Shown here piece after piece: positions 43,109 to 50,087 of a DNA stretch of 64,000 bases. The notes under the pieces are model-generated. The model was not told where the DNA came from. It made no database searches and saw only the letters and a list, made by a program, of their open reading frames with translations. Made by a program: the position numbers and the translations under genes. This stretch comes from Mongoliitalea daihaiensis (GTDB lineage: Bacteria > Bacteroidota > Bacteroidia > Cytophagales > Cyclobacteriaceae), in NCBI RefSeq assembly GCF_021596945.1, contig NZ_CP063779.1, positions 1,119,501-1,183,500 of the forward strand, given 5' to 3'. How positions within the stretch are numbered: position 1 is the first letter of the stretch; every line of letters starts with the position of its first letter.

Positions 43109-44284
43109 ATGGAAGCATACATCATAAACGGATATAGATCAGCGGTGGGGAAGGCCAAAAAAGGAGGCTTTCGATTCTATCGCCCGGATGACTTGGCAGC
43201 GGATGTCATCAAACACTTAGTAGCAAGTACGCCTGGATTAGAGGCGAAGATGGTGGACGATTTGATCGTCGGAAATGCCATTCCCGAAGCGGAACAAGGC
43301 ATGCAAATGGGACGAATGATTTCACTTTTGGCTTTGGGCATTGATAATCCGGGCTTTATCATCAACCGTTACTGTGGCTCTGGCTTGGAAGCCATTGCAC
43401 TAGCAGTAGGTAAAATCAAGGCAGGAATGGCAGATTGTATCATCGCTGGTGGTACAGAGTCCATGTCCATGTTGCCAATGATGGGCTACAAGACTGTCCT
43501 TAACTGGAAAATTGCCTCCCAAACACCTGATTATTACTTAAGCATGGGTTTGACAGCTGAAGAGCTTGCCAAAGAATATGAAATCACCCGTGAGCAAGCG
43601 GATCAGTTTTCTGTACGAAGTCACGAGAAAGCTTTGGCAGCTATTGCAGCCGGCAAGTTTAAGGATGAAATCGTGCCTGTAGAAGTAGAGGAAACCTACT
43701 TGGATGAGAAAGGGAAAAGAAAAACCAGAAAATACATAGTAGATACAGACGAAGGACCTCGAGCAGGTACATCCTTGGAAGGCTTGTCCAACTTGAAAGC
43801 TGCCTTTAAAATGGGTGGCCAAGTGACAGCGGGTAACTCTTCCCAAACATCCGATGGAGCTGCCTTTGTGGTGGTGATGTCTGAGCGTTTGGTCAAAGAA
43901 TTGAATTTGGAGCCGATAGCACGCATGATGTCCTATTCCGTAGCTGGTGTGGAGCCGCGTATTATGGGTATAGGTCCTAAGGAAGCTGTGCCAAAAGCGT
44001 TGAAGCAAGCAGGTTTGACCTTGGATAAAATCGATTTGATCGAGCTGAATGAGGCCTTTGCGGCCCAGGGTTTGGCTGTGATGAAGTCCTTGGATATGAA
44101 TCCGGATATCGTCAATGTCAATGGTGGTGCCGTGGCCCTAGGTCACCCACTGGGATGTACTGGGGCAAAACTATCCGTGCAGCTCTTCAACGAGCTTCGC
44201 AGACAGAACAAGAAGTACGGTATGGTAACAGCCTGCGTCGGTGGAGGACAAGGCGTAGCGGGAGTATTTGAACTGTTAAAGTAA
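43109..44284 (+). CDS. fadA: Acetyl-CoA C-acyltransferase (thiolase)
   Basis: 391 residues, a normal thiolase length. The nucleophile Cys is in N-R-Y-C-G-S-G-L-E-A-I; C-terminal signatures are N-G-G-A-V-A-L-G-H-P-L-G-C-T-G-A (catalytic His) and C-V-G-G-G-Q-G-V-A (second Cys). It performs the last step of beta-oxidation, acting on the product of fadN. Its stop TAA overlaps the first base of the inverted repeat of element 2. Confidence 0.95.
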   Translation: MEAYIINGYRSAVGKAKKGGFRFYRPDDLAADVIKHLVASTPGLEAKMVDDLIVGNAIPEAEQGMQMGRMISLLALGIDNPGFIINRYCGSGLEAIALAVGKIKAGMADCIIAGGTESMSMLPMMGYKTVLNWKIASQTPDYYLSMGLTAEELAKEYEITREQADQFSVRSHEKALAAIAAGKFKDEIVPVEVEETYLDEKGKRKTRKYIVDTDEGPRAGTSLEGLSNLKAAFKMGGQVTAGNSSQTSDGAAFVVVMSERLVKELNLEPIARMMSYSVAGVEPRIMGIGPKEAVPKALKQAGLTLDKIDLIELNEAFAAQGLAVMKSLDMNPDIVNVNGGAVALGHPLGCTGAKLSVQLFNELRRQNKKYGMVTACVGGGQGVAGVFELLK

Positions 44285-44834
44285 GACGTAAGACATAAGA
44301 CGCAAGACGTAAGATTGGTTTCATGCTAATACTTACGTTTTGCTGAAAATGTCGCGTTTCACAAAGAAGTTATTTTCAAGAGTAAATCGTAAATCTTTTT
44401 ATAAAACCAAAAATTTCACGCTATGCACAACTACAAAGAATTACAAGTTTGGAAAAGAGGAATTAAGCTAACAACTGAAATTTATAAGATTTCACAACTT
44501 TTCCCTTATGAAGAACGCTTTGGGCTTACTTCACAAATGAGAAGGAGCGCTGTATCGGTTCCCTCAAATGTAGCTGAAGGAGCAGGTAGAAGAACTGATG
44601 GTGAATTTGCAAATTTCTTGGGCATTGCTCACGGCTCAATTTGTGAATTGGAAACTCAATTGTATGTAGCATATGATTTAGGTTTTATAGAAGATCAGAG
44701 ATTTATGGATGTTACTTCTGAGATAACTGAAATTCAAAAGATGCTTTACTCATTAATAATAAAATTCGAAAAAAAATAACGCAGAGATGTAGGGATGAGC
44801 GAGTCTTGTGTCTTACGTCTAGTGTCTAAAGTCT
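44284..44834 (+). mobile_element. IVS-like element 2 (four-helix-bundle gene between imperfect inverted repeats)
   Basis: Bases 44284-44314 and 44804-44834 are imperfect inverted repeats: 24 of 31 positions match without gaps and 3 of the mismatches are G-T wobbles. They consist of reiterated AGACGTAAGAC-like words. They enclose the four-helix-bundle gene and begin exactly at the last base of the fadA stop codon; the second arm ends 6 bases before the fadE start. The whole intercistronic gap is thus this element. Mobility, or excision from the mRNA, is inference. Confidence 0.45.
44423..44779 (+). CDS. Four-helix-bundle protein (23S rRNA intervening-sequence type)
   Basis: 118 residues, same family as the gene at 42659..43033: Y-K-E-L-Q-V-W-K-R-G-I-K-L-T, then F-G-L-T-S-Q-M-R-R-S-A-V-S-V-P-S-N-V-A-E-G-A-G-R, then E-L-E-T-Q-L-Y-V-A-Y. 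Predicted helical, basic, cytoplasmic. It sits inside an inverted-repeat-bounded unit between fadA and fadE. The upstream leader of about 110 bases between repeat and start suggests its own promoter or a structured RNA. No link to fatty-acid oxidation is expected. Confidence 0.9.
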   Translation: MHNYKELQVWKRGIKLTTEIYKISQLFPYEERFGLTSQMRRSAVSVPSNVAEGAGRRTDGEFANFLGIAHGSICELETQLYVAYDLGFIEDQRFMDVTSEITEIQKMLYSLIIKFEKK

Positions 44835-44840
44835 CAAATT

Positions 44841-46640
44841 ATGTCAACAATCACAAAACAATCAATCAACGGCGGGGAGTTTCTGGTGAAGGAAACTGAA
44901 GCCCAGGATATCTTCATTTTTGAAGAATTCAATGAAGAGCAAAAAATGATGGCTCAGGCTTGTCAGGATTTTATCGACACGGAGATTCATCCACGTGTGG
45001 AAGAGATCGATAGCATGAAGCATCCAGAATTGGTACCGTCTATTTTTAAGAAGGCCGGTGAATTAGGTTTATTGGGTATCTCTGTACCGGAAGAATTTGG
45101 CGGTATGGGCATGAGTTTCAATACTTCCATGTTGATTGCCGATATCATCGGTGGAGCAGGTTCTTTCTCCACGACTTATGGAGCGCATACGGGTATCGGA
45201 ACATTGCCAATTTTATACTATGGCAACGAGGAGCAAAAAGCCAAATACCTTCCTAAGTTGGCGAGCGGTGAGTGGGCAGCTTGCTACTGCTTGACTGAGC
45301 CGGATGCAGGTTCGGATGCGAACAGCGGTAAGACAAAAGCTGTCTTGACCGAAGATGGCAAGCATTACATCATCAATGGGCAGAAGATGTGGATTTCCAA
45401 TGCAGGATTTGCGGATATCTTCATCGTATTTGCCAAAATTGAGGATGATAAAAACTTGACTGCATTTATTGTAGAAAAAGATTTCGGTGGTATCACCATG
45501 AATGAGGAAGAGAAAAAGATGGGTATCAAAGGTTCGTCCACTCGTCAGGTATTCTTCAATGATTGCAAGGTGCCAGTAGAAAACATGTTGTCGGATAGAC
45601 AAAATGGATTTAAAATCGCTGTAAACATCTTAAACATTGGCCGTATTAAGTTGGGTGCAGGTGTGTTGGGTGGTTGTAGATCAGTGGCATCATTGGCCAT
45701 TAAGTATTCATCCGAGCGTAAGCAGTTTGGTGTAGCGATCAATTCTTTTGGGGCGATCAAGCAAAAATTAGCGGAGATGGCCGTGCGTATCTATGCTTGT
45801 GAGTCGCTATGCTACAGAGCAGGTCAAGATATCGAAGACCGAATGAATGCCTTGGCAGCTGAGGGTTTGGAAGATACCGAAGCTAAATTGAAGGCATTGG
45901 AGCAGTTTGCGATCGAGGCCGCAATTGCTAAGATCCATGGTTCTGAAGTATTGGATTATGTAGTCGATCAGGGTGTACAAGTCTATGGTGGTATGGGCTA
46001 TTCTGCCGATGCGCCTATGGAGAGAGCGTACAGAGATGCCCGTATTTCCAGAATTTACGAAGGTACCAATGAGATCAACCGTATGTTGATGGTAGGGATG
46101 TTATTGAAGCGAGCAATGAAGGGCGAGATTGCCTTGTTTGAGCCCGCGATGGCTGTTGCCAATGAATTGACATCTGTTCCAAGCTTTGATACTGTTGATA
46201 CTTCTGAGTTGTTTGCATCGGAGAAAGAGGTGATCAAGAAACTGAAGAAGGTATTCTTGATGGTCGGTGGTAAAGCTGCTATGGCTTTGGCTGACAAGAT
46301 TGAATCTGAGCAAGAAGTGATGATGAACTTGGCGGATGTGATGATCGAAATCTATGCTTCCGAGTCAGCCATCTTGAGAACTGAGAAGTTGGTATCCTTG
46401 AGAGGTGAGGAAGCTTGTGCGCAGCAGATTGCGATGACGCAGGTATATTTGTTTGAGGCTGTAGAAAAAATTCAGTCAGCAGCCAAAGAAGCGATTGCAG
46501 CCTTTACCAAAGGTGATGAGCAGAAGGTGATGTTGATGGGCTTGAAGCGCTTTACCAAAGCTGACTTGGTCAATGTCAAAGAATTGAGAAGACAGATTGC
46601 TGATTATATGATTGAGAAAGGGAAGTATCCGTTTTCTTGA
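44841..46640 (+). CDS. fadE: Acyl-CoA dehydrogenase (FadE of the fadNAE operon)
   Basis: 599 residues, the long bacterial form with an extra C-terminal domain, like Bacillus FadE. The FAD/acyl-CoA motifs are visible: C-L-T-E-P-D-A-G-S-D-A-N, M-W-I-S-N-A-G-F-A-D, and R-I-Y-E-G-T-N-E-I-N-R (the signature near the catalytic Glu). It performs the first oxidation step of beta-oxidation and needs an electron-transfer flavoprotein encoded elsewhere. Last gene of the fad operon. Repeats and a terminator follow. Confidence 0.93.
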   Translation: MSTITKQSINGGEFLVKETEAQDIFIFEEFNEEQKMMAQACQDFIDTEIHPRVEEIDSMKHPELVPSIFKKAGELGLLGISVPEEFGGMGMSFNTSMLIADIIGGAGSFSTTYGAHTGIGTLPILYYGNEEQKAKYLPKLASGEWAACYCLTEPDAGSDANSGKTKAVLTEDGKHYIINGQKMWISNAGFADIFIVFAKIEDDKNLTAFIVEKDFGGITMNEEEKKMGIKGSSTRQVFFNDCKVPVENMLSDRQNGFKIAVNILNIGRIKLGAGVLGGCRSVASLAIKYSSERKQFGVAINSFGAIKQKLAEMAVRIYACESLCYRAGQDIEDRMNALAAEGLEDTEAKLKALEQFAIEAAIAKIHGSEVLDYVVDQGVQVYGGMGYSADAPMERAYRDARISRIYEGTNEINRMLMVGMLLKRAMKGEIALFEPAMAVANELTSVPSFDTVDTSELFASEKEVIKKLKKVFLMVGGKAAMALADKIESEQEVMMNLADVMIEIYASESAILRTEKLVSLRGEEACAQQIAMTQVYLFEAVEKIQSAAKEAIAAFTKGDEQKVMLMGLKRFTKADLVNVKELRRQIADYMIEKGKYPFS

Positions 46641-46780
46641 TAATAAGGCCACAAAGGCGCTAAGGCACAAAGATTAGTAAATACAGATTGAAAAAGTGAT
46701 TTTCACGGATTGACACAGATGTGTTTGCTGACGCAAAGGTGTTCTCGCGGAAATCGCGGAATACGCGGAAAAGAAGGGCA

Positions 46781-46817
46781 AAAAACCTTTGAGGATTTCT
46801 AGACCTCGAAGGTTTTT
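46781..46817. repeat. Palindromic repeat AAACCTT...AAGGTTT (copy 2)
   Basis: The same outer stem (AAACCTTTGAGG with CCTCGAAGGTTT) as at 39151-39183 but with a diverged inner part. As in copy 1, CGCGGAAA-type words precede it, so the repeated unit is about 70 bp long. Confidence 0.7.
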
Positions 46818-46850
46818 GCTGGACACTTAGAAACTAAACCTCTTCTGAAA

Positions 46851-46880
46851 ATAAAAGCCCCTGAGGAATCAGGGGCTTTT
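46851..46880 (+). terminator. Terminator of the fad operon (copy 1)
   Basis: AGCCCCTGA-GGAA-TCAGGGGCT (9-bp stem, 4-base loop) followed by six T. An identical hairpin occurs at 49082-49108. Confidence 0.9.
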
Positions 46881-47034
46881 TTGTTGAAGGGATAGAAGTG
46901 GATTTTGCTTCATGTAAATCTAGGGAATTTGAAAAATTAGATTTAGTTTTAGGTAGTGGGGAAATAGCTGTAATTTATTGCGCTGTGGATGCCATATGGA
47001 ATACATAGCGTAATAGGTTTCGGATAGCAAACCG

Positions 47035-47763
47035 TTAGCGGTCAGTGTAAAACGAAAACGAACAGAAATGAAAAGACAGAATTTAAATATCGTAATTGGA
47101 CTTTTATTATTAGTGTTGACTTCCTGTAAGACGACACAAACAAGTATGATTATCGCAGACAGTTATGACGAAAAGAAAAATCAAACGACTTTGACTTTGT
47201 TACCTTATGGCAATATTGTTTTTCCAGACAAATGGACAAAGACAAGTTACAACCAAGTAAGCAAACAGCATTTCTTTACAAACAACGACTCGACAACTGT
47301 TGCTGTAACTAAAAATCCAAAAGACAAATATCCGTTTTATAAAACCAATCAAACAGACAATGAATTCGTAACTGACTTTGTAAAATGGGACGCAGAATAT
47401 TGGGAAAAACAAGGTTTGACGGTTACTACTGTTGAAAACCAAGCAGACAAGGGTTACATTTTATGGCAAGCAAAAAGTGACGAAAAGAACGTGAATACAA
47501 TTTTTCTTTTTGGCTCTAAGAATGGCTTGGCTTACAACTTTTCAGGAAGTTCAAAAACTTGGACAGAAGTAAAAATTAAAGACTTTTTAGTGCAACTATT
47601 CAATGACAATTAAGGCGAAAGAGAAAGAACACCGAACCGCTAACAGGCGTTTGGCAAAAAAGCGGGTTCTGTGCTTAAATGAAGCTTTGTGCTTCGGATC
47701 AAGTTCAGTGCTGGCAGACAGTTTAGTGCTTCGAAATCCGCTTCTTCGCCAAGCGCCCAAACG
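47035..47763 (+). mobile_element. Integron-cassette-like unit (lipoprotein gene plus attC-like site)
   Basis: Starts at GTTAGCGGT (47034-47042), whose exact reverse complement ACCGCTAAC (47636-47644) opens the palindrome behind the gene. That is the relation between the 5' end of a gene cassette and its own attC. One gene on the plus strand fills it, 24 bases before the palindrome. No integrase is in the window. Cassette identity is inference from these features. Confidence 0.45.
47068..47613 (+). CDS. Small lipoprotein of unknown function
   Basis: 181 residues. Lipoprotein signal L-N-I-V-I-G-L-L-L-L-V-L-T-S-C (lipobox Cys at about residue 20). The mature part is Lys/Thr/Asn-rich with no domain I know, possibly a beta-barrel-like or TPM-independent fold (F-P-D-K-W-T-K, then E-Y-W-E-K-Q-G). 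Its codon use (GAC-, ACA- and AAC-rich) differs visibly from the neighbouring fad genes, and it is the single gene of a cassette-like unit, so recent acquisition is likely. Confidence 0.75.
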   Translation: MKRQNLNIVIGLLLLVLTSCKTTQTSMIIADSYDEKKNQTTLTLLPYGNIVFPDKWTKTSYNQVSKQHFFTNNDSTTVAVTKNPKDKYPFYKTNQTDNEFVTDFVKWDAEYWEKQGLTVTTVENQADKGYILWQAKSDEKNVNTIFLFGSKNGLAYNFSGSSKTWTEVKIKDFLVQLFNDN

Positions 47764-47768
47764 TTACC
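47637..47768 (+). repeat. attC-like imperfect palindrome
   Basis: CCGCTAAC ... GTTACC ends enclose arms 47646-47668 and 47735-47757 that pair at 19 of 23 positions (two mismatches are G-T wobbles), with about 66 bases between them containing GTGCTT repeats. The ends (TAAC/GTTA), length (132 bp) and unequal bulges are as in integron attC sites, though the outer GTTRRRY core is not exact. Confidence 0.5.
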
Positions 47769-47822
47769 ATTTATTTAAAACAAGTGCTATTTCAGTTATT
47801 AAGAAAAATAAATAATGCCTAA

Positions 47823-47854
47823 ACTAAAACTCGCACAGCTGTGCGAGTTTTAGT
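47823..47854. promoter_or_regulatory. 32-bp perfect palindrome upstream of yhcG
   Basis: Arms ACTAAAACTCGCACAG and CTGTGCGAGTTTTAGT join without a loop. A single half site, TGTGCGAG, recurs at 47876-47883, 17 bases before the yhcG start. It could be an operator or a cruciform substrate for the encoded nuclease. Confidence 0.7.
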
Positions 47855-47899
47855 AATTTAGACATCTATCACAAGTGTGCGAGAATTAAGATACATTAA

Positions 47900-48964
47900 A
47901 TGAACGGTTTAGAACAATATAATAGCTTTTTCAATGAAATAATCCAGACCATTAATTCTGCGAGATATGAAGCATATAAATCGCTGAATAAACACCATAT
48001 AGGATTGAACTTTAAGATTGGGAAACTGATAGTTAAAAATCAAGAAGTCAACGATTGGGGCAAATCAATTGTTGACACACTTTCATTAGACATTAACAAA
48101 CAAATTGACGGAATAAAAGGGTATTCTCCTCAAAATTTGTGGAGGATGAGACAGTTTTACCTTGAATATAAAGATGAACAAGAGCTTTTTGAATTGGCGA
48201 CCAAAATTCCTTGGGGTCAGAATTTGTTGATAATGCACCAAATTAAAGACAGTGAAGAAAGAAAATATTACTTAACTGCAACCGATAAATTAGCTTGGAG
48301 TAGGTCGGTTTTATTGAACCAAATAAAAGCAAATGCGTACCAAAACCATTTGGCAAACCCGAAACAACATAATTTTGAAAACACACTTCCTGTTCATTTA
48401 TCGGAACAAGCTAATGAAGCCTTAAAAAGTGAATACAATCTTGATTTTCTTGGAATAAATAAGCCTGTTTTGGAAAGAGAATTGGAAAACCGACTTATAG
48501 AAAACATAAGAGATTTACTTTTGGAACTCGGTTATGGATTTAGTTTCATAGGTAATCAATATCGCTTGAAACTCAACCAAAAAGAATATTTCATTGATTT
48601 GCTTTTCTATCACAGATTTTTAAAGTGCTTGGTAGCAATAGAACTGAAAACAGTAGAATTTGAACCCGAATTTGCAGGGAAAATGAATTTCTACCTCGAA
48701 TTATTGGACGAACAAGAAAAACAACCAGACGACAATCCTTCAATCGGAATCATCCTTTGTCCTACCAAAGACCATATTGAAGTAGAATATAGTTTGAGAA
48801 CCAATACAAAACCAATCGGAGTTTCAGAATACAAACTGACACACGAACTACCAAAACAATTAAAAGGAAAAGTACCAACCTCGAAAGAATTAAAACAAAT
48901 GCTAACATTGGCTATACGTAATGCGGGGAAGGATGCTAAAGATGAAAGTAAGAGCAATGAATAA
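47900..48964 (+). CDS. yhcG: YhcG-type PDDEXK nuclease (DUF1016)
   Basis: 354 residues. The N-terminal DUF1016 domain (about 1-180; N-L-W-R-M-R-Q-F-Y-L-E-Y is characteristic) is followed by a PDDEXK nuclease domain with Y-F-I-D-L-L-F-Y-H-R and V-A-I-E-L-K-T (the D ... E-x-K catalytic pattern). YhcG proteins are widespread mobile-region nucleases of unclear role, predicted to act on branched or palindromic DNA. A 32-bp palindrome lies 46 bases upstream. It sits between two identical terminators in an island with a cassette-like unit. Confidence 0.92.
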   Translation: MNGLEQYNSFFNEIIQTINSARYEAYKSLNKHHIGLNFKIGKLIVKNQEVNDWGKSIVDTLSLDINKQIDGIKGYSPQNLWRMRQFYLEYKDEQELFELATKIPWGQNLLIMHQIKDSEERKYYLTATDKLAWSRSVLLNQIKANAYQNHLANPKQHNFENTLPVHLSEQANEALKSEYNLDFLGINKPVLERELENRLIENIRDLLLELGYGFSFIGNQYRLKLNQKEYFIDLLFYHRFLKCLVAIELKTVEFEPEFAGKMNFYLELLDEQEKQPDDNPSIGIILCPTKDHIEVEYSLRTNTKPIGVSEYKLTHELPKQLKGKVPTSKELKQMLTLAIRNAGKDAKDESKSNE

Positions 48965-49081
48965 GCTTTGTTCTAGACCGAAAGCGAGTTCCTTGAAGCC
49001 CGCACTACGCATATCCTTAACGTTATAGTGCAATTTATAGCTCTTTTCATTGAATTTTTAAAAAAGCTTCTGATAATTACT

Positions 49082-49108
49082 AGCCCCTGAGGAATCAGGG
49101 GCTTTTTT
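49082..49108 (+). terminator. Terminator copy 2, identical to that of the fad operon
   Basis: The same AGCCCCTGA-GGAA-TCAGGGGCT stem and T run as at 46854-46880, with CTTCTGA also shared upstream of both. It ends the yhcG transcript and marks the right edge of the island. Confidence 0.9.
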
Positions 49109-49226
49109 GTTTATTTAATAGTTGAGAATATTTGGCCAGAGAAAAATTTAAAAAACTTTTTGATCCTCTAAATCCAAGCTAAAGGATGTGCTCGTATATC
49201 CCCCAAAGAAATAAACAAAAAACAAT

Positions 49227-49751
49227 ATGAAAAATTTAAAACTTTCGATGTTCGCTTTGATGGGTATGATGGTCCTTTTGTTCTCTTGCAATGATTCGGA
49301 CGATCAAGCACCCATGTTAAGAATGCAAACATTTGAGTACAATTTCAACGAAGGACAGCTAGTTGGTGCAGCTACGGCTTATGTTGGGGAGCATCCTAGG
49401 AATTTAACTGCACGAATGGTAGTAGAGGAGCAAGCGGGAGGGATGGCAAAAATTACTGTAACTCTTAACAATACTTTGTCCGGAAGAATGTACATGATTC
49501 ATGCCCACGATGCGGCAGATCCTGCTACGACACCTAATGGTACACCATACAATGAGGCACCTAATAGCAATGTGTTGTCTGCCATGGTTACTCCACAAGG
49601 TAGCACTGCAATGGTCGAGCATCAATCAACCCTATCCTATGAACAGATAATCAATAACTATGAAGGTTTCTTGGTAGTCCACGATCCAACTCAGGATATC
49701 AGTACTACCGATTTGACGACCTATTTGATTTTAGGTTTGTTTGCAAGATAA
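49227..49751 (+). CDS. Small lipoprotein, possible CHRD-like domain
   Basis: 174 residues. A lipoprotein signal (M-F-A-L-M-G-M-M-V-L-L-F-S-C, lipobox Cys) is followed by a beta-rich domain. The region I-T-V-T-L-N-N-T-L-S-G-R-M-Y-M-I-H-A-H-D-A-A-D resembles the CHRD/Cu-Zn-SOD-like pattern, but I could not establish this. The C-terminus L-T-T-Y-L-I-L-G-L-F-A-R is short and hydrophobic. A terminator follows at 49781-49808; the gene seems monocistronic. Confidence 0.6.
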   Translation: MKNLKLSMFALMGMMVLLFSCNDSDDQAPMLRMQTFEYNFNEGQLVGAATAYVGEHPRNLTARMVVEEQAGGMAKITVTLNNTLSGRMYMIHAHDAADPATTPNGTPYNEAPNSNVLSAMVTPQGSTAMVEHQSTLSYEQIINNYEGFLVVHDPTQDISTTDLTTYLILGLFAR

Positions 49752-50087
49752 GTTTAGGTTTGTTTAAACATGTAGAATAAGGATGCCTGAAAGGGCATCT
49801 TTTTTTTTAACTATTCATTACTGCCTTATTGTTTGGAAGAAACCATGCGTTTTACCATTTTTAGGTGCTTGAGAGCGTAATTAACCATACTAAGAAAACT
49901 GATTTTTTTTAATTAGTCTTCCCAACTAGAACGCTGAGGCAATAGCCAATTCAAAAAGAATTGTATATTTAACAAAGGAATTTATTGAGCTAATCAAAAC
50001 TGACAAGAAAAATCTAATCAAAAATCAATTAGTAGAACTCGCCCTATGAAAACCGGAGAATAATGAACATTAATTTACCGTCAGTTT
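49752..50087. other. Spacer with terminator and a short gene-like remnant
   Basis: 336 bases. After the terminator there is no start-bearing gene. Bases 49930-50049 form an open stretch of 39 codons (E-F-I-E-L-I-K-T-D-K-K-N-L-I-K-N) that reads like the end of a protein but has no start codon; it may be a remnant. Confidence 0.4.
49781..49808 (+). terminator. Terminator after the small lipoprotein gene
   Basis: GATGCC / GGCATC stem (6 bp, 6-base loop) followed by nine T. Confidence 0.85.

Larger units (their letters stand above)
46641..47034. repeat. Spacer after fadE: repeats, terminator and boundary palindrome
   Basis: No gene. Word-like repeats (CACAAAGGCGCTAAGGCAC, CGCGGAAATCGCGGAATACG) run to the second AACCTT palindrome at 46781-46817, then the terminator at 46851-46880. 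A further imperfect palindrome at 46976-47015 (arms TATTGCGCTGTGGATGCC and its near-complement) lies just before the cassette-like unit. Confidence 0.6.

Noticed and set aside
42659..44779. Avd-like four-helix-bundle proteins suggesting a diversity-generating retroelement
   Set aside because: There is no reverse transcriptase, no template repeat and no variable repeat pair; the family is also found widely without retroelements.
46641..49111. Insertion sequence or prophage
   Set aside because: No transposase, integrase, recombinase or phage structural gene is present; the accessory region is better described as cassette-like plus a YhcG gene.
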